This document shows positions 16,401 through 23,675 of a stretch of 26,420 nt of DNA, in pieces. The stretch comes from UCB3 sp964415605 (GTDB lineage: Bacteria; Chloroflexota; Anaerolineae; Epilineales; Epilineaceae). The position numbers and the translations under genes were made by a program. The first letter of the stretch is position 1. The number at the start of each line of letters is the position of its first letter. Where the stretch lies: positions 1 to 26,420 of the forward strand of contig CAYQBA010000052.1 in the NCBI GenBank assembly GCA_964415605.1, read 5' to 3'. The notes beneath the pieces are model-generated. The model had not been told where the DNA came from, did not search any database, and worked only from the letters and a program-made list of their open reading frames with translations.

Positions 16401-16996
16401 GTGTAGGTGACCGTCTCGGTGACGCAGCGCCCGGTGCGGATGCCGTCTTCGTGGACGAAGCGCTCCATGGTGTCGGTGCCGGCGAACTCCACCCCGATCA
16501 CCAGGAGCTTGAGCGTGCCCTCGATGGCGAGCGCGTCCAGGCCGCCCGCCCCGCCGTCGGCCGCCACGGCCGCGCGCTCGCGCGCCGCCAGCCGGTCGAG
16601 CTGGCGGGGGTCGATGCCGTGGTACGTCGTGGCCGCCCACTGGCCGCGGAACGCCTCGGCGGCGGCTTCGACCTGGGCGGGCGTGGCGCCTTGACCGGCC
16701 CGCTCACGCGCGACCTGGTACACCAGCGCGTCGTCCGGCCGCACGTGGCTGATGAAGTCGCCGGCCTTGGCGGCGGCAAGCTCGGGCGGCAGCGTCGGGC
16801 CCACGGGGTCGCCGGCGGCCGCCGGCCTGGCCGCGACCGACCCGTCCACCTCGCCGGGCCCCGGCTCGCGCGCGGCGGCGGGCGCGACCCGGATCAGCGA
16901 CAGGGTGGCCAAGGCGAGGGCGGCTGTGGTGATGGCGACGGCGGTGACGCCGCGGCGGCGGGCGCGCGGCGGGGTGGACGGCGGGGTCGGGCGCAT
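13457..16996 (-). CDS. secreted M6 family (immune inhibitor A-like) metalloprotease
   Basis: 1179 aa, start ATG 16996 with AGGAGG 6 nt upstream. A signal peptide follows a basic N terminus (RARRRGVTAVAITTAALALA; hydrophobic about 17-42). An N-terminal propeptide spans about 45-150. The M6 catalytic domain (about 160-480) contains HEFGHDLGLPD at 424-434 (zinc ligands His424 and His428, catalytic Glu425) and the downstream WWDLMSTG with Met450. Next come InhA-type beta-sandwich modules (LTFQLDYVLERDWDYFFVEV, then AIRLRLRYITDAGGQERGVF) and a second module near 1000-1130. The C terminus contains GGRVWLPSLGWLPP. The family includes Bacillus InhA, which degrades host and matrix proteins; here a nutritional or extracellular processing role is more likely. 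It has its own near-consensus promoter and is divergent from asnB. No key residue is missing. Confidence 0.95.
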   Translation of the reverse strand: MRPTPPSTPPRARRRGVTAVAITTAALALATLSLIRVAPAAAREPGPGEVDGSVAARPAAAGDPVGPTLPPELAAAKAGDFISHVRPDDALVYQVARERAGQGATPAQVEAAAEAFRGQWAATTYHGIDPRQLDRLAARERAAVAADGGAGGLDALAIEGTLKLLVIGVEFAGTDTMERFVHEDGIRTGRCVTETVTYTGPLHNEIAHPGPRDNNTFWMPNFDRDFFEQLVFSTEGITERVRTDLIDPEDGLPGIDIRGQTMQNYYDEVSGSRITFDGGPAGVVAWVKVPHSVGYYAANSCRNGRVSGSGMPINPRFPNGMVALFEDLVAAVNAADPDFPWADYDTDGDREIDHVVLVHAGIDESEGGGVHGQQQIWAHRSSVNAGYGGVTADDRGTPDNRSDDVLFRGYTVQPENLNLGVLVHEFGHDLGLPDLYTTTGDDDVVWWDLMSTGSHTGRYKGADPTHMSAWSKMALGWDQPTVIAPNEDPEAYVLGQVARPPTGTLNALRVDLPPSLVRLTPLPDGSSQAWWSGRDQVWADHKLTRELDLRAATGPVSLTFQLDYVLERDWDYFFVEVSVDGGATYTQTKGLRVGTNQELTTPDGYRDPNGALRTYGGLRYGYTWDSRGWQPVYHDLTPYAGQAIRLRLRYITDAGGQERGVFVDNLAVRAGAATLWSDPVEGGDLRGWVSQAGTRQGRLTDEGWRFSDGYVRVPRFYLLEWRNAVGFDRGLKYTYNTIFAELTPDGAREFQVDKLPSNTPGLLVWLRDMRFGANSPSNNILSAGTFLSAQSEGAKGGLLLVDAHPEPLRGPLAGTLTTPAGTFPFPPNDSWRGRVQTTNAAFGRRETAAVTLTVGTGTALPATTVVTATHYAPWPAVTGFHDAIGYLPGIEELATPIVVQAEPAAPRIKRYAFRDPDAGVVVPASGYYPPRTPAGFTGLGAETGEDVSTDETIYLRGTTPVYVNVGGIDGTSVSGEQSGNPGDHGVQHGYHFVVVDEAADGSSGMVRVWRADLAAEAEGRSAFAPDGRSAGVTASVRNVGKAETLVLYSDFDEAGVRLADGSISAGAVPVAAPAEEVLSVTAARGPAALTVLAVPADQARAVAWAGRVGSGVTVDVAYRIAPRALHGDASIVTSAYGPASPPVLLDRRLTRGAFGGRVWLPSLGWLPPALAHVGLAPAR

Positions 16997-17044
16997 GAGG
17001 TTCCTCCTGAATCGGCGGGGGCAAGGCGGCGCGACGGCCGGCTG

Positions 17045-17073
17045 ACTCTAACGAGAGATGGCGGAGGTGTCAA
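17045..17073 (-). promoter_or_regulatory. sigma-70-type promoter of the M6 protease gene
   Basis: On the minus strand TTGACA (17073-17068) and TAGAGT (17050-17045) are separated by exactly 17 bp. The -35 is a perfect match to consensus and the -10 matches at four of six positions. The expected start is near 17038, giving a leader of about 42 nt before the ATG at 16996. This is the best promoter in the window. Confidence 0.75.
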
Positions 17074-17215
17074 ACGCGCCCGCCGCCGTCTCCCTGCCGT
17101 CGCGCGGCCCACGCTCGGCCGACGATCCCGTTCCGCGGCGGTCGTCCGCAGGCCGGCGTTCTCTTCCGCCGCCCCGCGGCGTTTCGCGCGCATCTTCTCC
17201 ACCAGCCCCCGCCGG

Positions 17216-17224
17216 TGATACAAT
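17216..17224 (+). promoter_or_regulatory. extended -10 promoter of asnB
   Basis: TGATACAAT matches the extended -10 consensus TGnTATAAT at all but one constrained position. Transcription would start near 17231, leaving about 30 nt before the ATG at 17261. No -35 of note. The short leader has no Shine-Dalgarno sequence. Confidence 0.6.
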
Positions 17225-17260
17225 CGACCCCGCACCAGTCTCCGGTCACCCCACCTATCT

Positions 17261-19156
17261 ATGTGCGGCATCTGCGGCCAGCTCGCCTACACCCCCGGCA
17301 CCCCGGTCGCGCGCGACGATATCGCGGCGATGTGCGCGGCGCTTCACCATCGCGGCCCCGAAGACCGCGGCATGCACGTCGACGGGCGCGTGGGCCTCGG
17401 GGCCACCCGGTTGTCGATCATCGACGTTGCTGGTGGACACCAGCCCCTCGGCAACGAGGACGGGACGGTGTGGGCAGTCCAGAACGGCGAGATCTACAAC
17501 TACCGTGCGCTGCGCGCCGACCTGATCGCGCGCGGCCACCGCTTCGCCACCGACAGCGACACCGAGGTCCTCGTTCACCTCTACGAGACGTATGGCGATG
17601 CGTTCGTCGATCGGCTGCGGGGGATGTTCGCGGTGGCGGTGTGGGACGCGCGCGCCGGCCGCTTGGTGCTGGCGCGCGACCGCCTGGGGATCAAGCCACT
17701 CTTCTACGCCGAGCACGCCGGCGCGTTGTGGTTCGCGTCGGAGATCAAGGCGCTCCTGGCAGCCGGCCTGCCGCGCCGGCTGGATCCCGTGGCGCTGCAC
17801 GACTATCTCGCGTTCGACTTCGTGCCGGGTCCCAACACCATGTTCGACGGCATCAGCCGCCTGCAGCCTGGCCACCGGCTGGTGTGGGATGGAACCCTGA
17901 AGGTCGAGCAGTACTGGGACCTGCCGCCGCAGGCCGAGGCGGCGCCCGTGACCGACGACGTCGACGCGCTGGCCGCGCAGCTGCGCACGCGGCTCGAGGA
18001 CGCCGTGGCGGCGCATATGGTCAGCGACGTCCCGGTTGGCGCGTTCCTGAGCGGCGGCCTGGACTCGAGCGTCGTGGTGGCCTTGATGGCCCGCCTGTCG
18101 CCGCGGCCCATCCACACGTTCGCCGTCGGCTTCCAGGAGCGGTCGTACAACGAGCTGCCGTGGGCCCGCAAGGTGGCCCGGCATTGCGGCACGGTGCACC
18201 ACGAGGAGGTGATCTCCCCACGGGTCGAGGACATCGTCCACGGGCTCGTCACGGCATTCGACGAGCCGTTCGGGGACTCGTCCGCCGTGGCGGCGTGGGT
18301 GGTGGCCCAGTCCGCGGCGCGCTCCACCAAGGTGGTGCTGAGCGGCGACGGCGGCGATGAGGTATTCGGCGGCTACGTGATCTACCAGGCCGACTGCCTG
18401 GCCGACCTGTACCGCCGGCTGCCGGCCGTGCTGGCCGAGCGCGCCATCCCCAACCTTGTGGCGCGGCTGCCGGCGTCGGATGCCAAGATGAGCTGGGACC
18501 TGCGCTTGCGCCGCTTCGTCGAGCACGCGCGCCGCGACCCGCTCGGCGCGCACGTGTCGTGGCGCGTGATCTTCGGTTCGGAGATGAAGGCGCGGCTGTA
18601 TGCGCGTGGCTTCGCCCCGGCGCGCCACGACAGCCTGGACCTGCCACGGGCCCACTTCGAGGCCCACCCCGGCCCCGACCTGCTGAACCGGTTCATGGTG
18701 GTCGACGCCAAGATCAGCCTCGTGGACGACATGCTGACCAAGGTGGATCGCACCAGCATGGCGCACAGCCTGGAAGTGCGCGTGCCGCTGCTCGACCACC
18801 ATCTCGTGGCGTGGATGAGCGGGATCCCGAGCCGCTACAAGGTGCACGGTCGGCGGCTGACGCTCAAGTACCTGCTCAAACGGGCCGCCGCGCCGTGGCT
18901 GCCGCGCGACGTGATCCACCGCCCCAAGGCCGGCTTCCACGTGCCGGTGCCGGGCTGGCTCAAGCACGAGCTGCGGCCGCTGGTGGACCAGCAGCTCGGG
19001 CGCGCGGCCGTGGCGCGCCAGGGTGTGTTCGACCCTGATGCCGTCGCGGCGTTGCTGGCCGAGCACCAGTCCGGGCAAGTCAACCACAGCCGCAACATCT
19101 GGGGCCTGCTGATGTTCAGCTTGTGGTACGATGGTCAGCGCATCGCGCCTGGATAG
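17261..19156 (+). CDS. asnB: asparagine synthetase, glutamine-hydrolysing
   Basis: 631 aa, converting aspartate, glutamine and ATP to asparagine, glutamate, AMP and PPi in the cytoplasm. It starts MCGICGQL: Cys2 is the class II glutamine amidotransferase nucleophile exposed after Met removal, which fixes the start at 17261 even though no Shine-Dalgarno is visible. The amidotransferase domain (about 1-210) includes HHRGPEDRG, ATRLSIIDVAGGHQP and QNGEIYNY. The synthetase domain has the ATP pyrophosphatase loop FLSGGLDSS near residue 263, LSGDGGDEVFGGY near 365, and DRTSMAHSLEVRVPLLDH. The length is typical of the AsnB/exosortase-associated class. Homologues sometimes amidate other substrates in cell-surface biosynthesis, but the neighbour gdhA favours nitrogen assimilation. 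It is transcribed in the same direction as gdhA, 120 bp upstream of it. Confidence 0.95.
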   Translation: MCGICGQLAYTPGTPVARDDIAAMCAALHHRGPEDRGMHVDGRVGLGATRLSIIDVAGGHQPLGNEDGTVWAVQNGEIYNYRALRADLIARGHRFATDSDTEVLVHLYETYGDAFVDRLRGMFAVAVWDARAGRLVLARDRLGIKPLFYAEHAGALWFASEIKALLAAGLPRRLDPVALHDYLAFDFVPGPNTMFDGISRLQPGHRLVWDGTLKVEQYWDLPPQAEAAPVTDDVDALAAQLRTRLEDAVAAHMVSDVPVGAFLSGGLDSSVVVALMARLSPRPIHTFAVGFQERSYNELPWARKVARHCGTVHHEEVISPRVEDIVHGLVTAFDEPFGDSSAVAAWVVAQSAARSTKVVLSGDGGDEVFGGYVIYQADCLADLYRRLPAVLAERAIPNLVARLPASDAKMSWDLRLRRFVEHARRDPLGAHVSWRVIFGSEMKARLYARGFAPARHDSLDLPRAHFEAHPGPDLLNRFMVVDAKISLVDDMLTKVDRTSMAHSLEVRVPLLDHHLVAWMSGIPSRYKVHGRRLTLKYLLKRAAAPWLPRDVIHRPKAGFHVPVPGWLKHELRPLVDQQLGRAAVARQGVFDPDAVAALLAEHQSGQVNHSRNIWGLLMFSLWYDGQRIAPG

Positions 19157-19241
19157 GCGGCGGCCGTTTCGCGCCGGCCACCCGGGCGAGGAGGAGGAGG
19201 GGGCGGCAAGCGGTCTTCGGGCCACGCCGCGCCGACACGTG

Positions 19242-19250
19242 TGATATCCA
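19242..19250 (+). promoter_or_regulatory. candidate extended -10 promoter of gdhA
   Basis: TGATATCCA resembles the extended -10 motifs upstream of asnB and the CBS gene. It lies 26 bp before the gdhA ATG at 19277, so the leader would be about 20 nt. It is preceded by the palindrome CACGTG (19236-19241 with the following base pair). Read-through from asnB is an alternative. Confidence 0.4.
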
Positions 19251-19276
19251 CCCACTCAAACAGCGAGAGACAGCGA

Positions 19277-20617
19277 ATGGACTACATCAACCAGGTCTTC
19301 GAGCACGTGAAGGAACGCGACCCCGGCCAGCACGAGTTCCACCAGGCCGTGTGGGAGGTGCTCGAGACGCTGGCGCCGGTCATCGAGCGCAATCCCCAGT
19401 TCCGCGAGGCTCGCATCCTCGAGCGCCTGTGCGAGCCCGACCGGGCCATTCAGTTCCGGGTGGCCTGGATGGACGACGCCGGCCAGGTTCAGGTCAACCG
19501 CGGCTTCCGCGTGCAGTTCAACAACGCGCTCGGCCCGTACAAGGGCGGGCTGCGCTTCCACCCCAGCGTCACGCTGAGCATCATCAAGTTCCTCGGCTTC
19601 GAGCAGATCTTCAAGAACGCCCTGACCACGCGCCCCATCGGCGGCGGGAAGGGCGGCAGCGACTTCGACCCCAAGGGCAAGAGCGACAGCGAGGTCATGC
19701 GCTTCTGCCAGTCGTTCATGACCGAGCTCTTCCGGCACGTCGGCCCCAACGTCGACGTGCCGGCGGGCGACATCGGCGTCGGCGGCCGGGAGGTGGGCTA
19801 CCTCTACGGCCAGTACAAACGGCTCACCAACCGCTGGGAAGGCGTGCTGACCGGCAAGAGCTATACCTGGGGCGGCTCGCTGATCCGGCCGGAGGCGACC
19901 GGTTACGGCCAGGTCTACTTCCTGCGCGAGATGCTGAAGGGCCGCGGGCAGTCGATCCACGGCAAGACGTGCGTCGTGTCCGGCAGCGGCAACGTTGCCC
20001 AGTACTGCGTCGAGAAGATCCTGCACTACGGCGGCAAGGTCGTCACGATGTCGGACTCCAGCGGCTTCATCCACGACCCCGACGGCATCGACGCCGAGAA
20101 GCTGGCCTGGATCATGGACCTCAAGAACGTCCGGCGCGGCCGGATCCGCGACTACACCCACGTCTTCCCCCGCGCCGCGTTCCACGAGGACAAGAACCCG
20201 TGGTCCGTCCCGTGCGACATCGCCCTGCCGTGCGCCACGCAGAACGAGATCGACACCGAGGACGCCAGCACGCTGGTCAACAACGGCTGCATCGCCGTCA
20301 GCGAGGGCGCCAACATGCCGTCGACGCCGGGGGCGATCCAGGTGTACGCGGCCGGGCGCGTGGCGTACGGCCCCGCCAAGGCCGCGAACGCCGGCGGGGT
20401 GGCCACCTCGGCGCTCGAGATGACGCAAAACGCGCAGTTCGACGCCTGGTCGCGCGAGCAGGTCGACGCCGAGCTCGACCGGATCATGACCAACATCTAC
20501 CAGCAGTGCGTCGGGGCGGCCGAGGAGTACGGCAACCCGGGCGACCTGTTCGTCGGGGCCAACATCGCCGGCTTCCTGCGGGTGGCCAACGCCATGTTGG
20601 ATCAGGGCGTGGTGTAG
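19277..20617 (+). CDS. gdhA: glutamate dehydrogenase, hexameric NADP-type
   Basis: 446 aa, the usual length for the short hexameric class (E. coli GdhA about 447). It catalyses reversible reductive amination of 2-oxoglutarate with ammonium to glutamate. Visible motifs: FNNALGPYKGGLRFHPSV (substrate site), PIGGGKGGSDFDPKGKSD with catalytic Lys125, PAGDIGVGGREVGY with catalytic Asp165, VSGSGNVAQYCVEK (Rossmann loop) and AISEGANMPSTP-like SEGANMPST near the C terminus. I chose ATG 19277 (MDYINQVFEH) over an upstream GTG at 19241 because the family begins here and a GAGAGA stretch lies 6 nt upstream. The NADP preference is inferred from the overall GdhA type. It is followed after 6 bp by the ATP-grasp gene, so the two form an operon. 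Confidence 0.96.
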   Translation: MDYINQVFEHVKERDPGQHEFHQAVWEVLETLAPVIERNPQFREARILERLCEPDRAIQFRVAWMDDAGQVQVNRGFRVQFNNALGPYKGGLRFHPSVTLSIIKFLGFEQIFKNALTTRPIGGGKGGSDFDPKGKSDSEVMRFCQSFMTELFRHVGPNVDVPAGDIGVGGREVGYLYGQYKRLTNRWEGVLTGKSYTWGGSLIRPEATGYGQVYFLREMLKGRGQSIHGKTCVVSGSGNVAQYCVEKILHYGGKVVTMSDSSGFIHDPDGIDAEKLAWIMDLKNVRRGRIRDYTHVFPRAAFHEDKNPWSVPCDIALPCATQNEIDTEDASTLVNNGCIAVSEGANMPSTPGAIQVYAAGRVAYGPAKAANAGGVATSALEMTQNAQFDAWSREQVDAELDRIMTNIYQQCVGAAEEYGNPGDLFVGANIAGFLRVANAMLDQGVV

Positions 20618-20623
20618 CCGACC

Positions 20624-23581
20624 GTGTACCCCGAGCTCGAGCGGCTGGTCGAGAGCTTCGACACGCACTCCGAGGAGCTGCAGACGCTGCAGCGCCACAA
20701 GGTGCGGAACATCCTGCTCGTCGCCAGCCTGTACGACTCGTTCACGCTGTCCGAAGGGAAGCACCTGTCGGAGCTGATCTACGGGGCGTACCACAACCTG
20801 TCGCTCTCGACGCCGCCGCACATCATGCGGGTGTCGACGCGGGCCAAGGCCCTGCGGCTGCTCGAGGACATGCGGTTCGACCTCGTCATCACCATGGCGC
20901 AGGTGGCCGACATGCCGCTGGCGGCGTTCGGCCAGGCGGTCGCGGCCATGCAGTCCGGGGTGCCGGTCTTCTTGATGGCGTACAACGAGCGCGAGCTCGA
21001 GGGCCAGCTGATCGGGGCCAAGGGCATCGACCGGGCGTTCATCTGGCGCGGCGACGTCCGGCTGCTCCTCAGCATCATCAAGCTGGTGGAGGACCAGCGC
21101 AACGTGGCGCACGACAGCCGCGTCGGCGGCGTGCGGACGCTGATCCTGGTCGAGGACAGCGTGCCGTTCTACTCGTCGTACCTGCCGATGCTGTTCACCG
21201 AGATCGTCAAGCAGAGCGAGGCGCTGATCGCCGAGGGGGTGAACATCGGCCAGCGCCTGCTCCGGCGCCGGCTGCGGCCGAAGATCCTCCTCGCGACGAG
21301 CTACGAGGAGGCCGAGGCGCTCTTCGAACAGCTGCGCGACACGGTCCTGGCGGTGGTGTGCGACATCAGCTTCCCGCGCAACGGCGCCGAGGCCCCCGAG
21401 GCGGGCCTCGACCTCCTGCGCCAGTTCCGGGCGCGCGACGAGGATCTGCCGCTGCTCCTGCAGTCGACCGACGCCAGCTACGCCAGGGCCACCGACGAGC
21501 TGGGCGCGATCTTCCTCCACAAGCAGTCCCCCACGCTGCTCCACGCCTTCCGGTCGTTCATGCTGGGCCACCTGGGCTTCGGCGAGTTCGTGTTCCGCCG
21601 TCCGGCGGGCGACGAGGTCACGCGGGCCTCCAACGTCAATGCCATGATCCGGGCCCTGCGCGACGTGCCGGAGGAGGTGCTGCAGTACCACGCCAGCCGC
21701 AACCACTTCTCGAACTGGTTGATGGCGCGCACCGAGTTCCAGCTGGCAACCGTGATGCGGCGGCTGCGCATCGCGGACTTCGAGTCCATCGAAGACATGC
21801 GCCGCTTTCTGGTAGTCAACCTCACGGCGATCCGCGAGGAGCAGCGCCGCGGCCAGGTCGAGGACTTCGTCGTCGGGCGGTTCGACGCCGGCAGCGCGTT
21901 CGTGCGCATCGGCGGCGGGAGCCTGGGCGGCAAGGGGCGCGGCCTGGCGTTCATCCACGGCCTGCTGGCGCGCGTGCCGGTCGATGACCACATCGACGGC
22001 GTCCACGTGTTCGTGCCGCACTCGGCGGTGCTGGGGACCGACGTGTTCGACGACTTCCTGGACGCCAACGACCTCCTGTCGGACGCCCTCGAGGACGCCG
22101 ACGACCACGCGATCCTCGAGCGGTTCGTGGCCGCCGCGCTGCCCGAGGCCGTGCGCCGCGACCTCGCCGCGTTCATCGACCGCGTCCGCTACCCGCTGGC
22201 GGTGCGTTCGTCCAGCCTGCTCGAGGACTCGCACCACCTTCCGGCGGCCGGCATCTACCCGACCCACATGCTGCCGAACGCCGACCCCGACCCCGCGGCG
22301 CGCCTCGAGCAGCTCGAGCACGCCGTCAAGCACATCTACGCCTCGACGTTCTTCCAGGACGCCAAGGCGTACCTCGAGGCCACGCCGAACCGCGTCGAGG
22401 ACGAGAAGATGGCGGTGGTCATCCAACAAGTCGTCGGCCGACAGCACGGCGACGTGGTGTATCCCGACCTCAGCGGCACCGCGCGGTCGATCAACTACTA
22501 CCCGGTCCGCGACATGAAGCCCGAGGAGGGCATCGCCACGGTGGCGCTCGGCCTGGGGCGGACGGTCGTGGAGGGCGAGCGGGCCATCCGGTTCTCGCCG
22601 GCGCACCCGACGTGGCTGCCGCAGCTCAGCACGCCCGACGACATCCTCGAGAACGCCCAGCGCACGTTCTGGGCGTTGGACGTCACGCGCCCGCTCGACT
22701 TCGGCGACCCCGATCCCAACCAGAACATGGTGCGGCTCGAGCTCGACGCCGCCGAGCGGCACGGCACGCTGTGGCGGGTGGCGTCGGTGTACGGGCGTGA
22801 AGACCACGCGATCTACGACGGCCTGTCGCGGCCCGGGGTGCGGTTGGTCACGCTGGCGCCCATCCTGAAGCACCGCCTGTTCCCGCTCCCCCAGATCCTG
22901 CAGCTCCTGCTCGAGGTCAGCCAGGCCGGCCTCTCCGGCCCGGTCGAGATCGAGTTCGCGGTGGACCTCGAGCCTGTGACCGGCGGCCCGGCGCAGTTCG
23001 CGTTCCTTCAGATCCGGCCGCTCGTGCCGCTCCCGAGCGCGGCGGTCGACCTCGAGGGGCTCGACCCCGCGCGGTTGTTCATCCGATCGTCAAAGGCCCT
23101 GGGCTCGGGGCGCACCGAAGAGATCCGCGACATCGTGGCCGTGCCGCGCGAGACGTTCGATCGGGCGCGGACGGCGGACGTGGCCGCCGAGATCGGCCAG
23201 GCCAACGCGCGCCTGCAGGCGGCGGGCCGGCCGTATCTGTTGATCGGCCCCGGCCGGTGGGGGACGGCGGACCGCTCGCTCGGCATCCCGGTGTCGTGGC
23301 GGCAGATCTCGGGCGCGCGCGCCATCGTGGAATGCGATCTCGAGGACCAGCCCGTCGAGCCGTCGCAGGGCACGCACTTCTTCCACAACATGACGAGCCT
23401 CGGCATCGGGTACTTCACCGCCCACCGCCGCGACGGCGCCGAGGTCGATTGGGCCTGGCTGGCCCGGCAGACCCCGCAGACGCGCGGCCCGTACGTATGC
23501 CACTACGCGCTGGACCACCCGCTGGACGTGCGCATCGACGGCCGCAAGGGCGAAGGCGTGGTGTTGAAGCCGCCGGCGTGA
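20624..23581 (+). CDS. PEP/pyruvate dikinase-like ATP-grasp protein with two receiver-like domains, unknown function
   Basis: 985 aa, GTG start 6 bp after gdhA. Residues about 27-160 form a receiver-like fold that lacks a phosphoacceptor Asp at the expected strand end (DLVITMAQ). Residues about 170-325 form a second receiver with LVEDS near 175, VVCDISFP with Asp near 246, LQSTD and HKQS with Lys near 300, so it may be phosphorylatable; it has an unusual inserted helix after the first strand. After a helical linker comes a PPDK N-terminal-type ATP-grasp: GGGSLGGKGRG near 428, PLAVRSSSLLEDS near 524 and EKMAVVIQQVVG near 590. The C-terminal ~150 residues (LLIGPGRWGTADRSLG, QGTHFFHNMTSLGIGYF) match no domain I know. 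The swivelling phosphohistidine domain and the PEP-binding barrel of true PEP synthase/PPDK are not visible, so annotation as pyruvate dikinase would be misleading. Confidence 0.88.
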   Translation: MYPELERLVESFDTHSEELQTLQRHKVRNILLVASLYDSFTLSEGKHLSELIYGAYHNLSLSTPPHIMRVSTRAKALRLLEDMRFDLVITMAQVADMPLAAFGQAVAAMQSGVPVFLMAYNERELEGQLIGAKGIDRAFIWRGDVRLLLSIIKLVEDQRNVAHDSRVGGVRTLILVEDSVPFYSSYLPMLFTEIVKQSEALIAEGVNIGQRLLRRRLRPKILLATSYEEAEALFEQLRDTVLAVVCDISFPRNGAEAPEAGLDLLRQFRARDEDLPLLLQSTDASYARATDELGAIFLHKQSPTLLHAFRSFMLGHLGFGEFVFRRPAGDEVTRASNVNAMIRALRDVPEEVLQYHASRNHFSNWLMARTEFQLATVMRRLRIADFESIEDMRRFLVVNLTAIREEQRRGQVEDFVVGRFDAGSAFVRIGGGSLGGKGRGLAFIHGLLARVPVDDHIDGVHVFVPHSAVLGTDVFDDFLDANDLLSDALEDADDHAILERFVAAALPEAVRRDLAAFIDRVRYPLAVRSSSLLEDSHHLPAAGIYPTHMLPNADPDPAARLEQLEHAVKHIYASTFFQDAKAYLEATPNRVEDEKMAVVIQQVVGRQHGDVVYPDLSGTARSINYYPVRDMKPEEGIATVALGLGRTVVEGERAIRFSPAHPTWLPQLSTPDDILENAQRTFWALDVTRPLDFGDPDPNQNMVRLELDAAERHGTLWRVASVYGREDHAIYDGLSRPGVRLVTLAPILKHRLFPLPQILQLLLEVSQAGLSGPVEIEFAVDLEPVTGGPAQFAFLQIRPLVPLPSAAVDLEGLDPARLFIRSSKALGSGRTEEIRDIVAVPRETFDRARTADVAAEIGQANARLQAAGRPYLLIGPGRWGTADRSLGIPVSWRQISGARAIVECDLEDQPVEPSQGTHFFHNMTSLGIGYFTAHRRDGAEVDWAWLARQTPQTRGPYVCHYALDHPLDVRIDGRKGEGVVLKPPA

Positions 23582-23675
23582 CGCGGGGGCGGGTGCCCGG
23601 CCGAAACCCGGTCGGTGGCCCCTCCGCCCCGTCATCCGCTAACATCACCCCATCACCCCATAGGAAGGAGCACGC

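Noticed and set aside
19256..22873. 1205-codon open frame on the minus strand opposite gdhA and the ATP-grasp gene
   Set aside because: Its translation is His/Arg/Val/Gly-rich without recognisable domains, and it mirrors two well-supported genes; long antisense frames are expected at this GC content.
20624..23581. Annotation as phosphoenolpyruvate synthase or pyruvate phosphate dikinase
   Set aside because: Only the ATP-grasp part is present; the phosphohistidine and PEP-binding domains cannot be seen.
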